Assembly: GCA_949295115.1 (NCBI GenBank)
Contig: CASFJU010000003.1
Span: 1-64,000 of the forward strand
Origin: an uncultured Phascolarctobacterium sp.
Lineage (GTDB): Bacteria; Bacillota; Negativicutes; Acidaminococcales; Acidaminococcaceae
Direction of reading: 5' to 3'
Length of the DNA: 64,000 nt
Shown: one piece after another, positions 18,353 through 25,927 of the stretch
Layout: each line of letters begins with the position of its first letter
Position numbering within the stretch: position 1 is the stretch's first letter
The notes under the pieces: generated by a model
What the model saw: the letters and a program-made list of their open reading frames with translations, nothing else
Database searches by the model: none
Told to the model about the DNA's origin: nothing
Position numbers and translations under genes: made by a program

Positions 18353-19028
18353 CACGGCAACCAAAGCCTGCGCCGTCGGCTTATGCCGCGACGGCAAAAT
18401 TCTGGCAGAATATAAAATCAACATGGGCATGACCCATTCCGAAGGCCTGATGCCGCAGTTGGAACAGCTTTTACAGCGTACCGGCGTGCAGAAGGGCGAT
18501 ATTGATTTAATCGCCGTCAGCATGGGCCCGGGCAGCTTTACCGGCCTGCGCATCGGGCTTGCAACGGCAGAAGCGCTGGCTTACGCTTGGCAGAAGCCTT
18601 TGCAGGGCGTAGCGACGCCGCTGGCACTGGCGTACAATCTGCCGGTGCAGGGTATTGTGCTTTCGCCGGTGCTGGACGCGCAGAAGGGCAATTACTATCA
18701 GGCGCTGTACGAATGGCAGGACGGCGAAGTGAAGGAATTGCAGGGCGTGCAGGTTGTCAATAAACAGCAGCTGTTGGAAAATTTAGCAGTGCAGGGCAAA
18801 CCCGCCGTTATCCTTGGCGAATGTAACAAACTGGAAGGCATGGAACTGCCCGCATGGTGCAGCCTTGCGCCGGATTATCTGCGCCTGCCGCAGGCCGCCG
18901 GTACAGCACTGGCAGCGCTTAAAGCCTACAATCCGCAGGAACAAAACGGCATTTTCGGCCTGGAGCCTTACTATATCAGAAAATCGGAGGCGGAGGAATT
19001 ATGGGAACAGAAGCACGGGAAACAGTAA
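18333..19028 (+). CDS. tsaB: tRNA t6A biosynthesis protein TsaB
   Basis: 231 residues starting MLVLAIDTATKACAVG; the ATG at 18333 lies inside the end of tsaE and the longer upstream frame is only tsaE shadow. ASKHA-fold scaffold: SMGPGSFTGLRIGLATAEAL is the hallmark motif, followed by SPVLDAQKGNYYQAL. Partner of TsaD. Overlaps rimI by 28 bp, giving a tightly coupled tsaE-tsaB-rimI-tsaD unit. Confidence 0.95.
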   Translation: MLVLAIDTATKACAVGLCRDGKILAEYKINMGMTHSEGLMPQLEQLLQRTGVQKGDIDLIAVSMGPGSFTGLRIGLATAEALAYAWQKPLQGVATPLALAYNLPVQGIVLSPVLDAQKGNYYQALYEWQDGEVKELQGVQVVNKQQLLENLAVQGKPAVILGECNKLEGMELPAWCSLAPDYLRLPQAAGTALAALKAYNPQEQNGIFGLEPYYIRKSEAEELWEQKHGKQ

Positions 19029-19474
19029 TCCGTGACATGTCCTTCGGCGATATTATCGACGCCGCCAAAATAGAAAGCGACACTTTTTTTGACGCCTGGA
19101 ACGAAAGCATGTGGCTGGACGAACTGAACAACAGCCTGACGACTTACATTGTGCTGGAAGAAAACGGAAAGGTCATCGGTTACGCCGGTTACTGGCTGGT
19201 AGCGGGCGAAGCGCAGATTACGCGCGTGGCGGTTGTACGCGATGAACGCGACCGCGGGCTGGGCACTAAACTTACGGCGGCGCTGATAAACCGTGCGTGG
19301 CAGGCAAACGCCGACGCTATTACGCTGGAAGTGCGCAAGGGCAATGCCGCCGCGCAGAAAATGTACCTTACCTGCGGCTTTCGCGCCGAGGGCGTGCGCC
19401 CCAATTATTACGCCGACAACCACGAGGACGCAGTGATTATGTGGCTGTACAGGGAGGCTGAAACGCATGAATAA
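19001..19474 (+). CDS. rimI: Ribosomal protein alanine N-acetyltransferase RimI (GNAT)
   Basis: 157 residues; GGAGG upstream within tsaB. The GNAT acetyl-CoA site is in ITRVAVVRDERDRGLGTKL (V-x-x-x-x-RGxG/A form), followed by LEVRKGNAAAQKMYLTCGF, strongly RimI-like. The family acetylates the N-terminal Ala of ribosomal protein S18, and bacterial RimI commonly sits between tsaB and tsaD, as here. Overlaps tsaD by 8 bp. Confidence 0.92.
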   Translation: MGTEARETVIRDMSFGDIIDAAKIESDTFFDAWNESMWLDELNNSLTTYIVLEENGKVIGYAGYWLVAGEAQITRVAVVRDERDRGLGTKLTAALINRAWQANADAITLEVRKGNAAAQKMYLTCGFRAEGVRPNYYADNHEDAVIMWLYREAETHE

Positions 19475-20480
19475 AGACATTTACATACTCGGCATCGAAT
19501 CGAGCTGCGACGAAACCGCGGCGGCCGTCGTTAAAAACGGGCGCGAAGTTTTAAGCAACATCATCGCCTCGCAGGTGCCAATTCACCGCAAATACGGCGG
19601 CGTCGTGCCGGAAATTGCCTCGCGCAACCACATCCGCAACGTGCTGCCGGTAATAGATGAAGCGCTGGCCAAAGCCGATGTGCCGCTGGAGAAGATTGAC
19701 GCCGTGGCAGTTACCTACGGCCCGGGGCTGGTCGGCGCGCTGCTGGTCGGGCTTTCCGCAGCCAAAGCGCTCGCGTGGGCGGCGGATAAACCGCTGATTG
19801 GCGTGAACCATCTGGAAGGGCATGTTTTTGCTAACTTTTTAAACGACGCGGACTTAAAGCCGCCGTTTCTGGCGCTCGTCGTCAGCGGCGGGCACACGGC
19901 GCTGCTGGTCGTTAAGGATTACAACAGCTTTGAGCTTTTGGGGCAGACTCGCGACGACGCTGCGGGCGAAGCTTTCGATAAAGTGGCGCGCGTTCTGTGC
20001 TTGCCGTATCCCGGCGGGCCGGAGGTGGAAAAACTGGCGCTGGAAGGCAACCCTCTGGCAATTGACTTTCCACGCGCCAAACTGGGCGATAATTTTGAAT
20101 TCAGCTTCAGCGGTTTGAAGTCGGCGGTTATCAACTACCTGCACAACAAGCAGCAGGCAGGCGAAGACGTAAGCCGCGCCGATGTGGCAGCGTCGTTCCA
20201 GCATGCCATTGTGGACGCGCTGGTGCAGAAAAGCGTACACGCCATTAAGCAGACCGGCCTGAAGGAAATTGTGCTGGCGGGCGGTGTATCTGCCAACAAA
20301 ACCTTGCAGGAAACTCTGGCCAAAGCGGCGGAGCGTGCCGGTGCGCGCCTCGTTCACCCCACGCCGATACTTTGCACGGATAACGCGGTGATGATTGCCT
20401 GCCGCGGTTACTTTATGTACGTCAATGGCGAAAAAAGCCCGCTTGATTTGAATGCCGTTCCTTCGTTAAAATTGGGATAA
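19467..20480 (+). CDS. tsaD: tRNA N6-adenosine threonylcarbamoyltransferase TsaD
   Basis: 337 residues, usual length. GIESSCDETAAAVV, PEIASRNHIRNV (metal His), TYGPGLVGALLVG, GVNHLEGHVFAN (second metal His), VVSGGHTALL, DAAGEAFDKVAR, FSFSGLKSAV, AGGVSANKTL and CTDNAVMIA are all intact. Transfers the threonylcarbamoyl group to A37 of tRNA. Last gene of the t6A unit. Confidence 0.97.
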   Translation: MNKDIYILGIESSCDETAAAVVKNGREVLSNIIASQVPIHRKYGGVVPEIASRNHIRNVLPVIDEALAKADVPLEKIDAVAVTYGPGLVGALLVGLSAAKALAWAADKPLIGVNHLEGHVFANFLNDADLKPPFLALVVSGGHTALLVVKDYNSFELLGQTRDDAAGEAFDKVARVLCLPYPGGPEVEKLALEGNPLAIDFPRAKLGDNFEFSFSGLKSAVINYLHNKQQAGEDVSRADVAASFQHAIVDALVQKSVHAIKQTGLKEIVLAGGVSANKTLQETLAKAAERAGARLVHPTPILCTDNAVMIACRGYFMYVNGEKSPLDLNAVPSLKLG

Positions 20481-20506
20481 ACACTGTCTATTATCTTGCC
20501 ACAAAC

Positions 20507-20600
20507 TGTGGATAACGTGCATAAGTATGTGAAAAAGCATGAAAATGACAGGTTTAGTTGCGGAAAACTCTGTGCATAATGTGGAAAACATTGTGAATTA
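20507..20600. promoter_or_regulatory. Cluster of DnaA-box-like nonamers
   Basis: In the tsaD-kinase gap, one exact DnaA box (TGTGGATAA, 20507-20515, complement of TTATCCACA), one TGTGCATAA (20571-20579), and near matches CGTGCATAA (20516-20524), TGTGGAAAA (20580-20588) and TGTGAATTA (20592-20600), all in the same orientation. It could be a DnaA-regulated promoter region for the kinase gene or a DnaA-titrating site. No dnaA/dnaN genes are near, so an origin is not claimed. Confidence 0.5.
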
Positions 20601-20650
20601 AGGTGTAAAACACAGGCGTTGTAAATTTTTTGAAAACTTGGTGTTAACAC

Positions 20651-22024
20651 ATGTTAAAGAATCTTAACAGTGAACAGAAGAATATACTGGCTTCCATCAG
20701 GCAGGGCATGGACTTTGCCGCCGATATCGCCCACGCCTGCATTACAGTGTATATCGCGTCGGACGACAAACGTTTTTTGCGCGTTTATCATCAGTCGATG
20801 CCGAAAACGCAGTTTTTGCAGCAGGCGGAGCTGGCGCCCGGGCGTGAGGTTCGCAGCGGCGAAGAACCGCTTGTTGTGCGCTGTTTGCAGCGCAACGTGC
20901 CGCTGGAAGGCAAGCGCGAATTAAGCCTCGGCAAATTTGCGGGCGTGCGAGTTTACCCCGTGCAGGACAGGCGCGGCAAGTGCTTTGCCGCTGTGGTGTT
21001 TGATTTAAGCGGCGTGGAGGACGTGTTCATCAACGTTGCGTTTGAATTTTTAAAAACGCCGGCACGTCAGGAGGGCGCGAGCGAGTTTTACGAGCGGCTG
21101 GCGCCGGGCGACGGGCTGATGGTGGTGGACGCTGATAAAAAAATCATCGCAGCCAATTCCACCGCGCGGCATATTTTTCAGGTCGTCGGCGTAACAAGCC
21201 TTGTCGGGCTGCGCACCAACAGCGTGCAGATTAACTGGCCGCTGGTCGGCATGGTGCTGAAAACCGGCACGGCGGAAGGTAAGGAAATCCGCCTGCGCGG
21301 GATGCTTTTAGCCATGCGCGTGGTGCCCGTGGGCGGCATGACGGAAGCACGCTACGCCGTTGTGGTGCTGCGCGACATTACCGAGCTGAAAAAGCGCGAC
21401 GAGGAACTGCTTGTTAAAGCGGCGGTCATTAAGGAAATTCACCACCGCGTAAAAAATAATTTGCAGACCATTGCCAGCCTGCTGCGCCTGCAAATGCGCC
21501 GCGCTAAAGCGGATGAAACCAAAGAGGTGCTGCGCGACTGCATCAGCCGCGTTAACAGCATTGCCGTGGTGCACGAATTTTTATCGCAGCAGGGCAGCGG
21601 TGCGGTGGACATGGCGGCGGTGGCGCAGGGCATTTACAAAGCTATTTTAAGCGGCATGGCCGCGCCGGAGCTGGATTTAAAAACAGAGTTCAGCGCCGAT
21701 AACATCGAGGTGCCGTCCGAAAAGGCGACAAGCATCGCGCTGGTGCTGAACGAAATGCTGCAAAACTGCTTTGACCACGCTTTTACCGGGCGCACGCAGG
21801 GCGCTATCAGCGTAAGCCTGCAAAAAACGCAGAGTGGCTGCCGCCTGACGGTGACGGACGACGGCGTGGGGCTGCCGCCTGATTTTGACGGCCTGCCGCA
21901 GAACAGTTTGGGGCTGCGGATTATAAAAACAATGGCCGAAGCCGATTTGCACGGCACTTTTAAGATAGAAAACAGGCCGCAGGGAGGGACCTGCGCCGAA
22001 GTTACATTGCCTTTGGGGGGATAA
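20651..22024 (+). CDS. Sensor histidine kinase (H_kinase_N/PAS, HisKA_2 type)
   Basis: 457 residues, no membrane segments, so a cytosolic sensor. N-terminal H_kinase_N-like region (about 1-140), PAS (about 155-245, DGLMVVDADKKIIAANSTA), HisKA_2 with phospho-His in KEIHHRVKNNLQTIASLLRL (about 260), HATPase with NEMLQNCFDHAF and DDGVGLPPDF. The architecture is that of EutW-type kinases that partner ANTAR regulators, and an ANTAR regulator follows two bases later. The start has no clear ribosome-binding site; ATG 20651 is the longest reasonable choice. The signal sensed is unknown. Confidence 0.88.
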   Translation: MLKNLNSEQKNILASIRQGMDFAADIAHACITVYIASDDKRFLRVYHQSMPKTQFLQQAELAPGREVRSGEEPLVVRCLQRNVPLEGKRELSLGKFAGVRVYPVQDRRGKCFAAVVFDLSGVEDVFINVAFEFLKTPARQEGASEFYERLAPGDGLMVVDADKKIIAANSTARHIFQVVGVTSLVGLRTNSVQINWPLVGMVLKTGTAEGKEIRLRGMLLAMRVVPVGGMTEARYAVVVLRDITELKKRDEELLVKAAVIKEIHHRVKNNLQTIASLLRLQMRRAKADETKEVLRDCISRVNSIAVVHEFLSQQGSGAVDMAAVAQGIYKAILSGMAAPELDLKTEFSADNIEVPSEKATSIALVLNEMLQNCFDHAFTGRTQGAISVSLQKTQSGCRLTVTDDGVGLPPDFDGLPQNSLGLRIIKTMAEADLHGTFKIENRPQGGTCAEVTLPLGG

Positions 22025-22026
22025 AA

Positions 22027-22608
22027 ATGGAAGGGTTAAAAATTGTTATTGCCGATGACGAAGCGTTAATCCGGCTGGATTTGCGCGAAATGCTGACAGA
22101 CGCGGGGCACACCGTGCTGGGCGAGGCGGCGGACGGCGAGGAAGCCGTGGAGCTGGCGCAGCGCTTAAAGCCCGATTTGGTGATAATGGACGTAAAAATG
22201 CCAAAGCTGGACGGCATAACGGCAGCGGGGATTATTACGGAGCGGCACATCGCGCCGGTGCTGCTTTTAACGGCGTACAGCCAGCAGGACGTGGTGGAAA
22301 AAGCCAACAGCAGCGGCGTAATGGCGTACCTTGTAAAACCGGTGCGCGAGGAGCAGCTTTTTGCCAGCATGCAGGTGGCAATGGCACGCTTTAAGGAATA
22401 CCAAAAAATGGACAGCGAACTGGCGGATTTACGCGAAAGTTTGGAAACACGCAAGCTGCTGGACCGTGCCAAAGGTATTTTAATGGCGGCGCACGGGCTG
22501 ACGGAGGACGAAGCGTACAGCAAAATGCGCCAGTACAGCATGAACCGCCGCATAACCTTAAAAGAACTGGCCGAAGCCGTCATCGCCAGCGCGGAAAAGA
22601 AGAAATAA
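22027..22608 (+). CDS. ANTAR-domain response regulator (antiterminator)
   Basis: 193 residues. Receiver domain with IADDEALIRLDL (acidic pocket), VIMDVKMPKLDG (phospho-Asp near 55) and LVKPVREEQL (Lys switch). C-terminal coiled coil (about 130-145) leads into ANTAR (RKLLDRAKGILMAAHGLTED, then EAYSKMRQYSMNRRITL). ANTAR proteins bind paired RNA hexaloop hairpins and prevent termination in leader RNAs when phosphorylated by the partner kinase. The target transcript is not apparent in this window. Confidence 0.93.
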   Translation: MEGLKIVIADDEALIRLDLREMLTDAGHTVLGEAADGEEAVELAQRLKPDLVIMDVKMPKLDGITAAGIITERHIAPVLLLTAYSQQDVVEKANSSGVMAYLVKPVREEQLFASMQVAMARFKEYQKMDSELADLRESLETRKLLDRAKGILMAAHGLTEDEAYSKMRQYSMNRRITLKELAEAVIASAEKKK

Positions 22609-22658
22609 AAGATAAACAAAGGCACGTTAACTTTTTAATTTAGTCAGCGTGTCTTTTT

Positions 22659-22691
22659 AATTTAATCATTTAAAAGCGGAATGATTAAATT
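22659..22691. promoter_or_regulatory. 12-bp perfect inverted repeat upstream of mutT
   Basis: AATTTAATCATT (22659-22670) and AATGATTAAATT (22680-22691) flank a 9-base loop. The arms are AT-only except for one base each, and no clean T-tail follows, so it may be an operator or a weak terminator for the ANTAR gene. Function not settled. Confidence 0.45.
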
Positions 22692-22794
22692 GAAATAAAA
22701 ATGATAAAATTAAAAGCACTGTTATTGTGCTGATTTTTGCAAGACGCGCGCGTTTATGTTAAGATGAAGCTGATAATGTTTTGAGGTGACGGCA

Positions 22795-23157
22795 ATGGTT
22801 GAAGTTGTGGCGGCGCTGGTCTGGCGCGATGGAAAAATACTTATTTGCAGGCGTCCGGCGGATAAGGCGCGGGCGCTGTTGTGGGAGTTCCCCGGCGGCA
22901 AGGTGGAAGCGGGCGAAACAAAACAGCAGGCGCTGGTGCGCGAGTGCCGCGAGGAACTGGCGTTTGAGGTTGTGCCCGGCAGCGTGTTCTGCGAAACGCT
23001 GTTTAACTGCACGGCACAGGGCGAGCCGCAGCAGTTGGAGCACGCCGCGCTAAAATGGGTGCAGCCGCAGGACGTAGCCGCCTATAACTTTTGCCCGGCG
23101 GATAAGGTGATAGTGGAGAAGCTCTACGCTTTAGCGAAGGAGGACGGGCATGTTTGA
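22795..23157 (+). CDS. mutT: NUDIX hydrolase, 8-oxo-dGTP diphosphatase type
   Basis: 120 residues; ATG at 22795 after GAGGTGA. The Nudix box is intact (GGKVEAGETKQQALVRECRE, then EL), preceded by WEFPGGK, the form typical of MutT, which removes oxidised guanine nucleotides. Overlaps the next gene by 8 bp. Confidence 0.9.
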   Translation: MVEVVAALVWRDGKILICRRPADKARALLWEFPGGKVEAGETKQQALVRECREELAFEVVPGSVFCETLFNCTAQGEPQQLEHAALKWVQPQDVAAYNFCPADKVIVEKLYALAKEDGHV

Positions 23158-23806
23158 TTTACAGCACTGGCTTGATGAATATGTAAGCGCGGTGGACGCA
23201 GCTTTTGGCGCGCGTATTGAATTTATCGGTTTACAGGGCAGCTATGCGCGCGGCGAGCAGCACGAGGGCAGTGATATTGATGTGGTGCTGCTGCTTGATA
23301 AGTTGACTGTTGAAGATTTAAAGCTCTACCGCGAGGCGATTGCCAATTTGCCGCAGCGGGATTTGCTGTGCGGCTTTGTCGGCGGCATTGAAGAACTGAA
23401 GGCGTGGGACAGAGCGGATTTGTTTCAGTTTTACCATGATACCAAAGCGATTTACGGCGATTTGGATTTTTTAGCGCCGTTGATTACGGAAGCTGATGTA
23501 AAACGGGCGGTGCATCATGCGGCGTGTGATATTTATCACGCCTGCGCGCATGATTTTGTGCATGAACGCAGTGCGGAACTGTTGAAAGGTTTGTACAAAG
23601 CGGCGTTTTTTGCCTTGCAGGCGAAGTATTATGTGGAGCATGGCGCATACATCGGCCGCAAAAAGGATTTGCTGGCAAAATTGAGCGGCGCTGATTATGA
23701 AGTGTTAGCCGCCGGTATGGCGTTGCCGCAGTATGGGTTGGGGGATGCTGTAAGGCTGTTGTTTAACTGGAGCGGCGGGTTGATAAAAGAGTACAAAGAG
23801 GAATAA
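23150..23806 (+). CDS. Nucleotidyltransferase domain protein
   Basis: 218 residues. GLQGSYARGEQHEGSDIDVVLLL (about 25-47) is the Pol-beta-like nucleotidyltransferase motif G-S-x9-11-D-x-D, followed by a helical C-terminal half (YHACAHDFVHERSAELLKGLYKAAFFA) resembling HEPN-like substrate-binding domains. Similar proteins are called nucleotidyltransferases of unknown target. It overlaps mutT by 8 bp. A MNT/HEPN-type fused toxin-antitoxin element is possible but not shown. Confidence 0.8.
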   Translation: MFDLQHWLDEYVSAVDAAFGARIEFIGLQGSYARGEQHEGSDIDVVLLLDKLTVEDLKLYREAIANLPQRDLLCGFVGGIEELKAWDRADLFQFYHDTKAIYGDLDFLAPLITEADVKRAVHHAACDIYHACAHDFVHERSAELLKGLYKAAFFALQAKYYVEHGAYIGRKKDLLAKLSGADYEVLAAGMALPQYGLGDAVRLLFNWSGGLIKEYKEE

Positions 23807-23897
23807 TTTGCAAAAACTTCACCGTTTGGATAAACTTTAGCCAAAGCCTTTTGGTATGATTAAGGTGCAGCAAAGATAGAAACGAAGGTGAGATGAT

Positions 23898-24137
23898 ATG
23901 CAAATTAAGGTTTTAGGGCCGATGACGAAGCAGGTGGAGCTGCTGTTTCAGAATACTGCCATGGCGGCCAAAAAGCTGAAATGCCATGCCAAATTTGAAC
24001 ATGTCAGCGAGCTGCGCCGCATTATGGCTTACGGTGCGATGGCACTGCCGGCGCTGCTTATTGACGGCAAGGTTGTGGCAGGCGGCAATGTGCTTGGCGT
24101 TGAAGAAATTATGCAGATAATTAAGCAAATGCAGTAA
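23898..24137 (+). CDS. Thioredoxin-fold small redox-disulfide protein lacking CxxC
   Basis: 79 residues, ATG after a GGTGAG-containing site. The order MQIKVLGP, central helix (AAKKLKCHAKFEHV), then MALPALLIDGKVV with the cis-Pro loop, is that of the small redox-active disulfide family (TIGR00412). Where the family has a CxxC after the first strand, this protein reads LGPMTKQVELL; its only Cys is in KCHAK. Thiol-disulfide exchange by the usual mechanism is therefore not possible. Stand-alone gene with its own terminator. Confidence 0.8.
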   Translation: MQIKVLGPMTKQVELLFQNTAMAAKKLKCHAKFEHVSELRRIMAYGAMALPALLIDGKVVAGGNVLGVEEIMQIIKQMQ

Positions 24138-24158
24138 CAACTGAACAGATAAATAAAA

Positions 24159-24190
24159 AAACTTGCAGAGGCAAATGCTTCTGCAAGTTT
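24159..24190. terminator. Terminator after the thioredoxin-like gene, also facing the toxin transcript
   Basis: AAACTTGCAGAGGCA and GCTTCTGCAAGTTT with A/T tracts on both sides; it can also end the oppositely transcribed toxin mRNA from 24413. Confidence 0.8.
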
Positions 24191-24230
24191 TTGTGTTTGA
24201 CAATGCTTTTTAGTTTGGTATAATATACAT

Positions 24231-24323
24231 AAGAGATAGCCGGTTTGGGGAAACGTCGGCTCTCCCTAATAGAATTTTTAGTTCAGAAGGAAGCCGCGTA
24301 CCGCCAGTAGGCGGTTTCTTTTT
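24231..24323 (+). ncRNA. Antisense antitoxin RNA, copy 1
   Basis: Promoter TTGACA (24197-24202), 16-base spacer, TATAAT (24219-24224); a transcript would start near 24231 and end at the ACCGCC-AGTA-GGCGGT hairpin (24300-24315) followed by TTCTTTTT. No ORF. It faces the toxin gene at 24336-24413 and would be complementary to the 3' part of its mRNA, the arrangement of txpA/RatA-like type I systems. A second copy with the same design is at 32756. Confidence 0.75.
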
Positions 24324-24335
24324 ATCTAAAAGTAA

Positions 24336-24413
24336 TTACTTTTTTGATAAGCAGATAACAGCAATCAATGCTCCGAAGGAAATCATCAAAGACAATGCCT
24401 CGAAAACAGTCAT
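24336..24413 (-). CDS. Type I toxin, small hydrophobic peptide (holin-like toxin family)
   Basis: 25 codons: MTVFEALSLM, then the hydrophobic ISFGALIAVICL, ending SKK. This is the Hol_Tox/TxpA-like pattern with one membrane-spanning helix and a basic tail; such peptides depolarise or damage the producing cell's membrane. Extended -10 TGCTATAAT on the minus strand (complement of 24465-24470 for TATAAT). The ribosome-binding site GGAGG can pair with an upstream CCTC, so translation is probably held back. Outer repeats 24235-24243 and 24446-24454 are perfectly complementary. Confidence 0.8.
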   Translation of the reverse strand: MTVFEALSLMISFGALIAVICLSKK

Positions 24414-24489
24414 GCTATCACCTCCCGTATTGAGAGGAACCGACTCCGGCTATCAATGAAAAATATTATAGCATAAAAATATAAAAAAT

Positions 24490-24516
24490 AACAGCAGGTT
24501 TTAAAGCCTGCTGTTA
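24490..24516. terminator. Terminator downstream of lpdA
   Basis: AACAGCAGG and CCTGCTGTT with T-runs on both flanks; ends the minus-strand glycine cleavage operon. Confidence 0.85.
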
Positions 24517-24521
24517 TTTTT

Positions 24522-25913
24522 TTACCGTTTGTGCGGGGGCATGGTGTGGATGCTGTGGCCATCGGCAGCGTGTACTGCTTCGGTAATGCCTTCGCAGAAG
24601 GTGGGGTGCGGGTGCAGCGCCATTGCCATTTGCGCTTTGGTAAGCCCGGCGCTGATGGCAGTTACAAGCTCGCCAATCATGTCGGTGGCGCGTCCGCACA
24701 TCAGCTGCGCGCCGATGAGTTTTTCCGTTTCCGCTTCAAACACCAGCTTGATAAAGCCGCGTTCTTCGTTTTCGATAATGGATTTGCCGTTGCTGCTCAT
24801 AATGTATTTGCCGGTAATAACGGCTTTGCCCTGCTGTTTGGCTTCGTCCGCCGTAATGCCAACGGTGGCAATCTCGGGCGAAGTGTACACGCAGGCAGGC
24901 ACAATGTTCGGGTCAACGGTGCGGGTTACGCCGCAAAGGTGTTCCACAGCGGCAATGCCCTGCGCTTCGGCTGCGTGTGCCAGCTGGATGCTGCCGGTAA
25001 CATCGCCGATGGCGTAAATATGCGGCACGTTGGTCTGGTAATTTCCGTCAATCTTAACTCGCCCGCGGTCCAGCTCAATGCCTGCCGCTTCGGTGTTCAG
25101 CCCTTCGGTAACGGCGCGGCGTCCTACGCAAATCAGCACGCCGTCGGCGGTAACGCTTTCACTTTGCCCTTTGCGCTCAAAGGTGCAGGTCAGTTTGCCG
25201 CCTTCTGCCGCAATGCCGGTAACGGTGCTGGCGGTGTTCACGGTTACGCCGCGTTTTTTTAAAATCATGGAGAGGTTCTGCGAAATCTCGCGGTCCATAT
25301 TCGCCAGAATCCTGTCCAGCGCTTCAATAATTGTAACCTTGCGGCCGATGCCGTTATAAACGCTCGCCATTTCCACGCCGATAACGCCGCCGCCGATAAT
25401 AACAAGCTCGCCAAAATCGCAGGCGTCGGTGTCCAGCATTTCGTCGCTCGTCACAACTCCGGGCAAATCCGCACCGGGGATGGGCGGCACAAACGGCTTG
25501 CTGCCGGTAGCGATAATAAAATCTTTGGCGGTGTAGGTTTCGCCGTTAACGCAAATCGCCCCGGCGGATGTAAAAGCTGCTTCGCCTTCGATAACGTCAA
25601 CGCCGTTGCCTTTTAAAAGCTGTGCCACGCCGCCGCGGAGCTGTTCCACAACCTGCGCTTTGCGTGCGTGCATGGCTTTAAAATCAGCGGAAGTGCCCGT
25701 TACGTTAATGCCCATTTTGGCGGCGCTGTCCAGTTCACGGTACAAGTTGGCGCTGTGCATTAAGGTTTTGGTGGGTATGCAGCCGCGGTTCAGGCAGGTG
25801 CCGCCAATCTCTGCACGCTCAACCACAGCTGTTTTCAAACCCAGCTGCGCCGCGCGGATGGCAGCCACATAGCCGCCCGGGCCTGCGCCGATAACAATTA
25901 AATCGTATTGCAT
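24522..25913 (-). CDS. lpdA: Dihydrolipoyl dehydrogenase (L protein)
   Basis: 463 residues. FAD motif IGAGPGGYVAAIRAAQLG, redox pair GGTCLNRGCIPTK, NAD motif VIIGGGVIGVEMASVYNGIG, second FAD site YAIGDVTGSIQLAHAAEAQG, and C-terminal ALHPHPTFCEGITEAVH with the catalytic His-Glu region. Reoxidises lipoyl groups with NAD+. Last gene of gcvT-gcvH-gcvPA-gcvPB-lplA-lpdA, so it is dedicated, at least partly, to glycine cleavage. Confidence 0.96.
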   Translation of the reverse strand: MQYDLIVIGAGPGGYVAAIRAAQLGLKTAVVERAEIGGTCLNRGCIPTKTLMHSANLYRELDSAAKMGINVTGTSADFKAMHARKAQVVEQLRGGVAQLLKGNGVDVIEGEAAFTSAGAICVNGETYTAKDFIIATGSKPFVPPIPGADLPGVVTSDEMLDTDACDFGELVIIGGGVIGVEMASVYNGIGRKVTIIEALDRILANMDREISQNLSMILKKRGVTVNTASTVTGIAAEGGKLTCTFERKGQSESVTADGVLICVGRRAVTEGLNTEAAGIELDRGRVKIDGNYQTNVPHIYAIGDVTGSIQLAHAAEAQGIAAVEHLCGVTRTVDPNIVPACVYTSPEIATVGITADEAKQQGKAVITGKYIMSSNGKSIIENEERGFIKLVFEAETEKLIGAQLMCGRATDMIGELVTAISAGLTKAQMAMALHPHPTFCEGITEAVHAADGHSIHTMPPHKR

Positions 25914-25927
25914 GGTGATGTACCTTT

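Noticed and set aside
20481-20650. Replication origin at the DnaA-box cluster
   Set aside because: No dnaA, dnaN or AT-rich unwinding element with box repeats on both sides is visible; only a box cluster is supported.
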